Below are positions 9,136 to 18,622 of a stretch of 64,000 bases of DNA, piece by piece (within the stretch, counting starts at the first letter, position 1; each line of letters starts with the position of its first letter). Under the pieces are notes generated by a model. It was not told where the DNA came from and did no database searches. It saw only the letters and a list, made by a program, of their open reading frames with translations. Source of the stretch: Spiroplasma phoeniceum (GTDB lineage Bacteria > Bacillota_I > Bacilli_A > Mycoplasmatales > Mycoplasmataceae); assembly GCA_026239495.1 (NCBI GenBank), contig CP110830.1, forward strand, positions 682,001-746,000, written 5' to 3'. The position numbers were made by a program, and so were the translations under genes.

Positions 9136-10500
9136 TTAAGAATTTTTAATTACTACATCAATAGGATTTGTTTGACCACTGGCGTTATTTTTACCTTCAA
9201 TTTGAACTTCAACAGTTTTATCATTTGTAATATTAATTGGTCAATCTTCACCTTTACTTTCAATAAAGTAATCAAAATCACTTTCAGTTAAAGAATTATT
9301 TACTGCTTTTACTGCTTTTAAAACAACATCTTTAAATTGTGGTTTTAATTGTTCTGGTGTTGCTTTTGTTGGGTCTGCAACATGAATAGTTGGTTTATCT
9401 AATTTGTTAATTTTACTAATATTAATTTTACTTGATGATGGAATTACATAATCAACAGGTACTCTAAATGTTTTATTTAAATTATTTTTAGCAGTGTTAA
9501 TTTCCTCTTGTGTTGGTTGTTTTTCTAAAATAATTTTACATGTTTTAGGATATAAAATTGTTGGAGTAGAATATTGAACTTTACCGATTCATTTCGGGTT
9601 AGCAGTATCATTATCTAAAACTTGTTGAATAGTATCCATATTAATTGGATATGCTCATACTTGTTTATTTAATAATAAACCATTTACATTAGTAAAATTA
9701 TAACCTTTATCACGGTTAACTTGTCCTTTTGTATATGTTTTTTCTAAATGAAAACTTTTAGATACAGTAATTCCCATTGCTGTATTTTCATATAATTCAC
9801 CATTAACCATTGCTTTTAATTGGGCTTGTGAACCGATTACTTTTAAATAAGCAGGTGTTAATCCTAAATATGCTCTTCGTCCTAAAACCATAAACATTTT
9901 ATCAGTTGGCAATCCAAAATATAGATTACTAATTTGATTTGTTAATTCAATCAAAGTTTCATTTAATTTAAAGAATGCTCTATTTGCATCATCAGCATTA
10001 TCGGCTGTATAACTACGAAATGGAATTACTTCATATTGATCATCTGCTAAACAATAATCATAAATAGCCTGAATTAATTCACATTCTAAATTAACAAATT
10101 TATTCTGTACAACACTAGAAATAGCATCAGCAATAACACCATTTTTAATATTTTGTTCTATTAATGCTAAGTCAAAAGCCTCATTCATTAATTTTAAATT
10201 AAATCTCTTATCAATAGGAACTGGGATTCTTGTTAATCCCATAGTTTGAGTTGTCCCACCATTTGGTAATGAATAATCATTTTGTCATACCACACGATGA
10301 GTTAAATTATATAATGCTTGTCCTGCATTAGGTAATCAAGCAACTTGTTCGGCAGTTGCTGTTGCATACTGCATAATACTTGCATATTCATTATATAAAG
10401 GTCCACGCAATAAAGTATTAACCATATCAACATAGGCTTTTTGACTTGTTGTATTACCTTGTAATGTAAAAGGTACTTGTGGCAAATTAATTGTTGCCAT
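9136..10500 (-). CDS. Probable major capsid protein with spiralin-like C-terminal domain
   Basis: 454 residues, ATG with a weak SD (GGGAGTG upstream). It follows the scaffold-like gene directly, the usual scaffold-capsid order. Residues 1 to about 330 are a mixed alpha/beta, Asn- and Gln-rich sequence (MATINLPQVPFTLQGNTTS onward) typical in size for a head protein. The last 85 residues (from about DKPTIHVADPTKAT, through VVLKAVKAVNNSLTESDFDY, to PIDVVIKNS) resemble the repeat domain of spiralin and related Spiroplasma surface lipoproteins (ADPKQVT, VLKAV, ADF pattern), from memory of those sequences. Interpretation: capsid shell plus a surface domain displayed on the virion. Capsid assignment is by context, not by a motif. 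Confidence 0.65.
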
Positions 10501-10517
10501 AATATTTCACTCCCTTA

Positions 10518-10979
10518 TTATCTAAGGTTTTTAAGTGTATAATCAGTTAACTTTTTAATTTCATCATGTGTATATGCACCTTTTTCTTTAATAGTTTCAA
10601 TTTCATCATTCTTATTTTCAGTAGATTTTTCAATCATATCTTTAATAAAATTAGTTGGCGAAATTGATTGTTGTTCTTCAACAAACAAATCAGGTTTTAA
10701 TTCTTTTAAAGTTTGCATTTTTTCAGATAAAGAACTACCACTAACTTTATTTAAATTAGTTTTAATATCTTCAATTTTAGTGGATGGAACATCTTTAAAT
10801 GCTTTTAATTCATCTAATTCATTAGATAATTTAATAAAATCTTCTTTTGAGATAACATCTTCGCGTTTTTGCACACTTTCTCTAATTTGCTTTGCTTCAT
10901 TATTAAACTGATTTAAGATATTTTCAGCAATCTCTTCACTTAAACCTTGTTCTATTAATTGTTCTTTTGTAAGTGCCAT
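10518..10979 (-). CDS. Probable scaffolding protein, 153 aa
   Basis: Small, highly charged and helical: MALTKEQLIEQGLSEEIAEN onward, no tryptophan or cysteine, predicted coiled coil over most of the length. Immediately upstream of the capsid gene, with an SD (GAGAGG) before ATG. Composition, size and position match phage head scaffolds of the GP20 type. A near-identical copy is at 53015-53476. Confidence 0.65.
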   Translation of the reverse strand: MALTKEQLIEQGLSEEIAENILNQFNNEAKQIRESVQKREDVISKEDFIKLSNELDELKAFKDVPSTKIEDIKTNLNKVSGSSLSEKMQTLKELKPDLFVEEQQSISPTNFIKDMIEKSTENKNDEIETIKEKGAYTHDEIKKLTDYTLKNLR

Positions 10980-11065
10980 TTTATAAACCTCTCTTTTTTT
11001 ATCCTTGTCCGATTAACAAGTCAGCATAACTCTTTTTTAGGGAAAAAGATTAAACCTATAACTTA

Positions 11066-11093
11066 ATTATAGACTATTATTTTATCAAGACAA
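11066..11093 (-). promoter_or_regulatory. Leftward promoter for scaffold and capsid genes
   Basis: On the minus strand TTGTCT and TATAAT are separated by 16 bp, about 85 bp upstream of the scaffold start. In copy 2 the -10 is conserved (53563-53568) while the -35 reads TTGTAT. Confidence 0.5.
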
Positions 11094-11136
11094 TACTTTT
11101 TATATACAAATACTAAACAAATAAAATAAAAAAATG

Positions 11137-11201
11137 CTTAAGGTTACTCGCATTTACAATGCGATTAGGTCATCCGGATACCCGAAACCTAATTACTTAA
11201 G
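11137..11201 (-). ncRNA. Small structured RNA candidate (three-way junction with T-tail)
   Basis: CTTAAG at both ends closes a stem; inside are two further hairpins, ATTAGGT/ACCTAAT (with an inner CGG-GTAT-CCG) and GCATT/AATGC. On the minus strand the outer stem is followed by CA and seven T, like an intrinsic terminator, and a TATAAA lies just upstream of the 5' side. The element is conserved in copy 2 (53634-53699) with three changes. It sits between the divergent scaffold and cassette promoters. Confidence 0.45.
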
Positions 11202-11309
11202 ACTTACTTTATATTAAACTTAATATATTTAATTGCTAATTTAGGCTTTAAAACGCGTAATAAAAGTTATTTAACAAGATAAAACGTTTAAAATAATCCA
11301 TAGTTTTGC

Positions 11310-11338
11310 TTGCACACATATATATATATATATATAAT
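11310..11338 (+). promoter_or_regulatory. Promoter with a (TA)n spacer
   Basis: TTGCAC and TATAAT separated by exactly 17 bp, the spacer being almost entirely a TA dinucleotide run. The same organisation occurs at 53810-53838 and, with TTGACT and 18 bp, upstream of the secreted protein at 30937. Length change in the run would alter promoter spacing. Confidence 0.65.
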
Positions 11339-11345
11339 GGAGCTA

Positions 11346-11370
11346 AATCTTGATAAAAATTCTCAAGATT
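11346..11370 (+). promoter_or_regulatory. Leader hairpin of the secreted-protein mRNA
   Basis: AATCTTGA and TCAAGATT form an 8-bp stem with a 9-nt loop shortly after the -10 element, upstream of an AAAAGGAG ribosome binding site. Conserved at 53846-53870 and at 30958-30980. Likely an mRNA-stabilising or regulatory 5' structure. Confidence 0.55.
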
Positions 11371-11391
11371 AAGAAAAGGAGAAAAACAAGT

Positions 11392-12456
11392 ATGAAAAAA
11401 TTACTTAGTTTATTAAGTGTATTAACTATTAGTGGAACTGCTGTACCAACAACAATTGCTGCTAGTTATTATCAAAAAGAAGAAAATATTAATAGTGATA
11501 TTAGTTATCAACAAACAAATAATTTAAAAACTTTAATTAGAGATAAAAGAAACAATAATGAAGTTGCTATACCAATTGAAAATCATGATAGTTTAATTTT
11601 TAACTGATCCTCTAATAGTGTTAGTTGAGTTAAAATTTGAGGATTAAATTGAATTTTAAAAATAAATGCAAATAATATTCAAGTAATTATAAATTGAATA
11701 AAAAATAATCCCAATACAAATCAAAAAATTTTAAGAGGGTTGGTTAGTGCATCTTTTGGTATGTTTGCTGCCTATTTAACAGATGCTCTTTCTCGTTTAG
11801 GGTATGAATGACCAACAACAGCGGTAAAAGTTATAGAAGTTGGTGTTGGCGGAACAGCGGGTGCTATTGCAGGTTATTTTTCTCCAAAATTAACATTATT
11901 AAATAATATTTTAAATCTTATAACAAATCCTCATTTTGTAAATAATGGTATTTGAATTGCATTTAATATATTAAGTCCAAAAGAAGATATAGGAACATTA
12001 AATAAGAATGGAGACATAGAAATTTTTTCAGATACAAGCTCATATTATTCGGCAAATAGTTATATACATGATGAAAATAGAAGAAAAAAAAGAAGTGCTA
12101 TTGAAATATGAGATACATTTATACCATCATATAAAATTAAAATTGCTTTAGATTACAGCACTTTAGCAGATATTAATTTTAATTACGATATTAAAAATTT
12201 AAATGATTTTAAATTTTATTTATATAATATTTTTTTAAAAATGAAAAAAACAGGTAATTGTAATGAAAACTGCTCACCATTTTTTAATAAAAATATAAAA
12301 AATATTCAGGATATTAATACTGGATCTATGGATATAATTAATTATATTTTTGATAATTGACATAGTTTACATTTTAAGTCTCAAGAACTAAAAACAAATC
12401 AAGAATTAGTTTTAGTTTTTAGTGAAAAAAGATTTAAAGAAATATATATTAAATAA
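11392..12456 (+). CDS. Secreted protein with furin-like basic site, 354 aa
   Basis: Signal peptide MKKLLSLLSVLTISG followed by ...TTIAASYYQ, the leader shared by many exported Spiroplasma proteins. Residues about 95 to 175 contain hydrophobic, Gly- and Ala-rich segments (GMFAAYLTDAL, GVGGTAGAIAGYF) that could insert in a membrane. A tribasic site, ENRRKKRSAIEIW, separates this from a C-terminal domain of about 125 residues with a Cys pair (GNCNENCSPF). Two-part layout with a membrane-active region and a cleavable linker resembles a toxin, but no catalytic motif is recognised. It forms an operon with the lipoprotein 2 bp downstream and is transcribed against the surrounding late genes. Copy at 53892-54956 is nearly identical. 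Confidence 0.75.
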
Positions 12457-12458
12457 AA

Positions 12459-12920
12459 ATGAAAAAAATATTAAGTATTTTAGGAACAATCACTTTAATT
12501 GGAATAAGTACAACAAGTTTAGTTGCTTGTAATAAACCAAATAATAATGAAAACAAGAAAAATGATAAATCAGTTCCTAAGATAAATAGGCCACAAAAAC
12601 CACCCGATAAAAGTAGTTGAAAATCAGTTGATGAAAATAATTTAGAGAATGAATTTAAAGAGAAAAATGATAAATGATATATTTTAATTAAAACTCTTAA
12701 AATATCTGGTTCTGCAATATTTAAAGAAAAATATGATCATAAAAATAAAATTGTAATTTCTAATTTTGATAATTATAAAATAATACAATTTGGAAGTAGA
12801 ATAATACAACAATTTAAAAATAAACCAAGAGTATTTGTAATTTATCGCTGAGATAGTATTGATGAACCTGAAACACCTAAAATTAATGATATTACAGGCG
12901 AAATTATAGATTGAAATTAA
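12459..12920 (+). CDS. Lipoprotein sharing its C-terminal module with the phage tail gene
   Basis: 153 residues. Lipoprotein signal peptide MKKILSILGTITLIG ending at the lipobox SLVAC (Cys about 24), then a polar Asn/Lys linker, then a module of about 100 residues from SSWKSVDENN through KWYILIK and FVIYRWDSIDEPETP to GEIIDWN. This module is encoded by DNA that is repeated, inverted, at the 3' end of the tail gene on the other strand (13173-13479; 306 of 307 positions equal by eye). It would be anchored on the outer face of the membrane. Partner gene: the secreted protein upstream. Confidence 0.75.
12610..12916 (+). repeat. 307-bp inverted repeat, lipoprotein arm
   Basis: Pairs with 13173-13479 in opposite orientation. 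The single difference noticed is AGT against CGT (Ser to Arg) within the codons for QFGxRIIQ. Both arms are in frame in their own genes. Confidence 0.85.
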
Positions 12921-12951
12921 CAAAAATAACCTTAATTTGGTTATTTTTGTT
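12919..12951. terminator. Terminator after the lipoprotein gene
   Basis: AACAAAAATAACC and GGTTATTTTTGTT form a 13-bp stem around TTAATTT. From 12952 to 13168 I see only AT-rich sequence between the two convergent genes. Confidence 0.75.
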
Positions 12952-13172
12952 AATTATAAAATTTAGTACTTGCATTATAAAAAATAATGTTTTATTAATT
13001 AAGGTTGTTAATTAATAATTTTTTTGCTGATAAAATTTTATAAAATTATTTATTACTTTTTTTAAAAATCACTAATTTTATTGGTTTTTTAGATTTTTTT
13101 ATTCTATTTTTTAACAAGGCTTGAAAATAATTATCCAGATATAGGAATTATGGATATTCTCTATTTTATTAT

Positions 13173-13479
13173 TTTCAATCTATAATTTCGCCTGTAATAT
13201 CATTAATTTTAGGTGTTTCAGGTTCATCAATACTATCTCAGCGATAAATTACAAATACTCTTGGTTTATTTTTAAATTGTTGTATTATTCTACGTCCAAA
13301 TTGTATTATTTTATAATTATCAAAATTAGAAATTACAATTTTATTTTTATGATCATATTTTTCTTTAAATATTGCAGAACCAGATATTTTAAGAGTTTTA
13401 ATTAAAATATATCATTTATCATTTTTCTCTTTAAATTCATTCTCTAAATTATTTTCATCAACTGATTTTCAACTACTTT
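13173..13479 (-). repeat. 307-bp inverted repeat, tail-gene arm
   Basis: Inverted partner of 12610-12916. The abrupt loss of similarity to phage copy 2 at this boundary shows that the tail gene received this segment, or that the exchange occurred here. Confidence 0.85.
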
Positions 13480-15492
13480 GAATTGATGGTTTTGGCGGTA
13501 ATACATATTGTGGGTAATTAAATGTTGGTATTTCATAATCATGTGGTAATAAGAAACTAGTTTTATAATTAGTTGTCATATCTCGTGAATAATTATTTAT
13601 TGTACTTTTTGTTTTACCTCTAAAACTCCATACTGATAATCGTAAATAATCTTCTTCATTATTTGTATATGGGTTATCAGCATAAAAGATAATTTCAAAA
13701 TTACCTTTATATAAAGCTTGAATTGAAAACATATCAATTATATAGCTACAATTTGTGCCATCTGGTGTTTGTAAGAATTCTAAATCATTATCTTCTTCAC
13801 TATCACTAACTGGTGTTTGTGCATCTACTGCTTTAGTTTGTTCGTTAATTAAATAAACTCGGTTAGTTTTTTCATTTAATTGTTTTAAATTATAAGTTGA
13901 ATAAACTATCTCGTGTGTTGGTAAACCATTTTTAGTTAAAACAGTACCCTTGCATTTATCAGTTAATAAAGTAGTAAAACGTAAACTAGTAGCATTTGCT
14001 CCAAAAATAGCACCAACTTTATCATTTCCTTGTTCTCTAAATATTTCAAATGGTAGATAACCTTTACCTTTTGAGTTGTCAGACCAAAAAGCATCATTAT
14101 AAAAACTATAAACATTAGCACTCATAAAGCCATTAAGTCATTGAAAATTAGGTCATGATTTTTCATCTTGATTAATTACTCAACCTCATGGAATCCCAAA
14201 TGAAATAAAGTTTAAGAATTTACCAACACCACCTGGTATCGTAAATGGATTAAAAACTAATTTTTGAGTATAGTTTAAAGGTAATACTGTAATTTGACGA
14301 TTGATAAAGTTATTCATATTTAAAATATCTCAAACATTACATGCACCCATTTTATTATATTCAACTTGAACACTACCAACAGTATTGCCAAATTCATCTT
14401 TTCTTCTAAAATATGATGAGGCTTGGGTACTAATGATATTATCAACATTTTCATTATTTACTTTTATTTTGTTTGGTGGAGTAATCATTCAATTTTTAGA
14501 CCAATAAAATTTAGAGTCATTATCTTCTTTGTGAATATTTCTACCAACAGTAGAATTGTATAATGATGTAGTAGTTGGGTCAGTTATAACAATTCCCTCA
14601 CTATTTTTTTGATTTCAAAAATCATATCTACTTTCCATATCTTTTTTTCAATCTTCATAACCTGTTATCATAGTTGGTTGAATACCTTGAATATTATATC
14701 AACTTACTTCGGGTGATGCATAAGTATTTATTTTATCAGGTGGCGCAGGAAACATGTTATACATTAATAAGTCTCTTGAATTCATTACTTTTTTATTAAA
14801 TTGACCTTTAATAATTGGTCGACCAATAACTGGCATATCAAAAAAGATAGGATTACCATAAAATTTAACTGCCATTGCTCTAACACCTGGGTCTTTTAAT
14901 AAAATCTCATCTAATTGAATAATTCCTTTATTTAGTTTTTCATCATAAGTTATTTTAGGAAAACAATAACCTTCACCTGGTGCACTTGTTTGAATAAATT
15001 GTCGTACTGATAGACCACTATGACTAATTTTGTCATTAATACTTGAAAATGTAATTTCTTGTCATAAAAAACTACCATCATAAGGTGAATAATAATTAAT
15101 AACATTAGATGGATATAATCATTGTCTATCTTGGGGAGAAGAATTAATATGACCACCACCAATATTTAAACCACGATCATTAAATACAGTATAAAAATTA
15201 TAATAATCATTAATATTTAATTTATTTACATCTTCATCTAAAATTAATAAAGTATATTGTCTTTCAGTTGATTGTTGGGTAAATACTTGCTCAAATTTAG
15301 CTTCACCAAATTGAATTGAACTTCTATCATCAATCATATAATCATCTCAATATTTACCAACTTTAACTTCTTTTGTATAGTAATTATCTGCTTTATTATC
15401 ATTATTCATAAAATAACTTAATTTATATTGCTTTAAGTATTCTAACGTTCTATTAATATCATAAATGTTTTCACCATAAATTAATTTTCAAT

Positions 15493-16562
15493 AGACTTCT
15501 TGCATAACCCATTAAAATAATTTCAAATATTTGTAAAAAGGGGTTAATATAAAATTATAATTTTAATTAATTATGTCTTTTATTTAAAAATTTAATATTT
15601 TGCCACAACGAAAAATTATTTTATTATTCAAATTCGTTAATTTTAAATAAATCTTTTATGATAACTATAATAATTGTAAATTATAAATTGAAGCAATTAA
15701 ATTAAATCTTAAACTAAATCGTTTTCTACGATTTCTATATTTTTCTGTAATAATTTTAAATTTTTTAAGAATAGCAAAAATATTTTCAATAATAATTCTT
15801 ATTTTTGAAACTAGTCTATTATGTTGTTTTTGTTCTTTATTTAAATGTTTTTTCTTAGTTTTCTTTGTGGGCATTATAACATTATTGTGAATTTTTTGTA
15901 TTCCTTGATAACCACTATCAACTATTAATTTGGTATTTTTTAAAATTGCGATTTTTGATTCTTTAAATAAAGCATAATCGTGTTTTTTACCAAGTGAAAA
16001 ACTTGTTGCAATAATTTTTTTGGTTTCTTGTTCGATAATTACTTGTGTTTTAATAGTGTGTTTTTTCTTTTTACCAGAATAAGATTGTTTTTGTCTTTTT
16101 TTGGGCGTTGAATTGGGGTTTCGGTAGCATCAATAATAATAGTTTTATCATTAAAATAATCATTTATTAGTGCTTTTTTACCAGCAACTTGCTGAAAATC
16201 AGGGTGTTTAATTAAAATATCTTCAATTCACTTGATATTGCGATAACAATTAGCTTCACTAATTCCGAAATTTTTTCCAAGATGAAAATAAGTTCGATAT
16301 TCTCGTCAATACGATAAAGTCATCAATAATCGATTTTCTAGTGATAATTTATTAGTTTTGCCACCTTTTTTAAATTTTTCTATTTCAGCTACTTGTAAAA
16401 TATCTAACATTTTATTAAAAATATCTTGTTTTATTCCTGTTAATCTTAATCATTCTTTATCATTAATATTTTTAAATTCATCAAATTTCATAATTTAATA
16501 TCCTCATAAATTATATTTTATAATAATATTTTAATAATAAAACCAGGTATCGCAAGAAGTCT
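15493..16562 (-). mobile_element. IS5-family element A2 in the tail gene
   Basis: 1070 bp, ends AGACTTCTTGC and GCAAGAAGTCT, flanked by AAT on both sides. Phage copy 2 has the uninterrupted site (near 59410), which proves the ANT duplication directly. Confidence 0.9.
15665..16491 (-). CDS. IS5-family transposase (A2), -1 frameshifted
   Basis: Same two-frame organisation as A1: N-terminal frame from MKFDEFKNINDKEW, A7-G shift site near 16100, C-terminal frame ending IYNLQLL. All DDE positions present; appears potentially active. Confidence 0.75.
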
Positions 16563-16959
16563 AATAAACATTATTATTTTCATCTTTTAATTTTATCGCA
16601 AATGGTGTTTCATTATTGGCTCATATAGTTGAGTTAATTGGTTGTTTATTAAAATCATCAATTGTTAATATATTAATTTCTTCACCTTTATATTTTTGAA
16701 CTATTTTTAAACTACCTTGTCATTGAGCAATAGTACTTTCCATATTATCAAATATTCGTGAATAACTACCATAATCACTTGGTTTAGCATTATTAGGTTT
16801 TCAACCAGTTTCTGTATCAGGAATATATGAACTATAAACATTAAAAGGAAATACCATTCAATGTCTATTATCTCGTATATTTTCTTTGATATCTATTAAA
16901 GTATCATGGGCTTGTCTTCTTAATTCTTCCATAACACCTGGGTTAATTCTACTCATTTT

Positions 16960-18351
16960 TTAATTCTCCTTAATTTCTGTTCTACCTTGTAAGGCATTTT
17001 GATTATTACCAGTTTCATCATATTCCATTAATTTATTATTATGTTCTATTTCTTTGACTTGTATTTTATCTTGTCATGTTTCTATTTTTTTTAAATATTT
17101 GGCTGCTTCTAATTCATCAATATTTTCATATTCAGTAATTGCTCTTATTGGTTCCATTGTGCCATTATCTAATCTGGCAGTAATTAATTCATTTTGTCGC
17201 ATTTGGTCTACTAAACTAGCACTAACAAAATCAAAACCATAAGGTCTTTCACCCATACCATTTCATAAACCATAATATTTTAAAACAGTATCAAACATTT
17301 TAGTATAATATTGCTTGCGATATGCTTGTAAATATGCTTGTTTTTCTAAATCTTTTGTTTTAGTTAATAAAGATTGTGTTTTATTTTGGTCATTATCTGA
17401 TTTATCACCAAATGGACTAGAAAAATGACATGCCAAATATACTTGTTCAATAACTGCTTTTTGGTCTTCGGTATATGTTTCTAAGGTTGGTGTCCCCTGT
17501 ACTACTTGTAAAGATTGGGATAATTGACCATCTACTGTTGATGAACTTGATTGAACAAAAATATCATCAAATACATCTTGTAGTACTTTTTTATTACCTT
17601 TGTTATAAGCAGTCATTAAATCATCGCTTAGTATACCATATCAATGAGTACGATTTGCATATCTTTCTTTTGATTTAATATTAAAACTATCTTCTAAATC
17701 AAATTGTAATTTATAACAATTTGCCATAGTAGGTCATGGGTTTAAAGTAGTTGAAGTAGATAAAAATAAAGGATTAGGTTCATTTATCATTTCTCAAAAA
17801 GGTACGATACCTAATTTATTTTTAAATTCTTGTACTAAAAAAGGTCTAACATCATCTTTAATTTGTGTTTTAATTTGCCCAACAACTATTTCATTATTTT
17901 TAGGTCAACCTTTAATAACTATTTTATCTTTGGTACAAATTAAATTTAAAATAAAACCACTGTCTGATTGATGATAATTTAATCAAATATCAGCACCTTG
18001 TTCAATTTCATTTATTTTACTTACGCGTGATGTAAAGTTAAATGGGTTAATTCATAAATCAATATTGCCATCACTAGTTTCTAATAAACCGAAGATAGTT
18101 TTACCCATTAAACTTGCTGTTAATTCATTCTTATCTAATTTTTCTTTTATTTTATAGGTTTCATATCATCAATTTAATTTTTCTAAAATGTCTTTACGAT
18201 GAGCCTTAAATAAAATATCTTTACCATTTACTAGTCGCATTTGATGGCGAGCAATAATATTGGCTAAATTAATTGTTCAATCATAATTATAAAATTTTAA
18301 AACACTATTAATATCATTTAAGTTTGGTAAACTAGGGAAAGTATTATTCAT
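16960..18351 (-). CDS. Probable phage portal protein, 463 aa
   Basis: ATG at 18351. Directly downstream of the large terminase block and upstream of the tail gene, the standard place for a portal; its length also fits. Sequence MNNTFPSLPNLNDINSVLKF onward, with a middle region GQIKTQIKDDVRPFLVQEF and an acidic, helical C-terminal part (ITEYENIDELEAAKYLKKIE). It would form the ring through which DNA enters the head. Intact in this copy; the copy at 59804-61353 is broken. Family assignment rests on position and size. Confidence 0.6.
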
Positions 18352-18622
18352 TGTTATTTTTCTCCTTTAATTTTAAAATAAGTGCATAATTAATAATATT
18401 TACTGTTAATAAACTAGGTTCATTTGCTAAAACTTGTACACATACTTTAACTTTTTGATATTTTTTAATATATTCGTTATATAAATTTAAATTACATATT
18501 GCGATATTATCTTTTTTTAATTCTTGACAAAGTCTTTTTTTAACTTGTCCACAAACAGACATATATGGTCTTTTTGCATTTATTACACGCTAATCATGTA
18601 TTGCATAAATATCTTTTTTCAT
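18344..18622 (-). pseudogene. Small Cys-containing phage protein, nonsense in copy 1
   Basis: Begins MKKDIYAIHD at 18622, overlapping the terminase stop by one base, then an in-frame TAG replaces the Glu codon present in copy 2 (IHDERVINAKRPY). Restart at MSVCGQVKKRLCQELKKD (18562) is possible and would leave 72 residues. Three to four cysteines (SVCGQ, RLC, AIC, VCV). Its end overlaps the portal start. Function unknown; perhaps a terminase or portal accessory. Confidence 0.6.

Larger units (their letters stand above)
13169..16956 (-). pseudogene. Large phage tail or receptor-binding protein, IS-interrupted, with exchanged C-terminus
   Basis: ATG at 16956 after AAGGAGAAT, 3 bp beyond the portal stop. 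N-terminal part MSRINPGVMEELRRQAHDT; the IS at 15493-16562 splits the codons for NVYWKLIYG, and removing it restores an open frame of about 900 residues. Middle section contains many aromatic residues (YNDAFWSDNSKGKGYLPFEIF) and acidic turns. The last 100 residues, after VLPPKPSIQSS, are the module shared with the lipoprotein at 12459 and stop at DWK. In copy 2 the same gene continues differently (VLPPVPYNYQPYT) for about 280 residues. I interpret it as the main adsorption or tail protein; no named family recognised. Confidence 0.65.

Noticed and set aside
12684-12923. Minus-strand 79-codon frame opposite the lipoprotein
   Set aside because: Shadow of the lipoprotein gene; no ribosome binding site and low-complexity product.
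12459-13479. Diversity-generating retroelement or site-specific invertase as explanation for the repeated tail module
   Set aside because: No reverse transcriptase, template/variable repeat with A-biased changes, or recombinase gene is present nearby; only an inverted duplication is seen.
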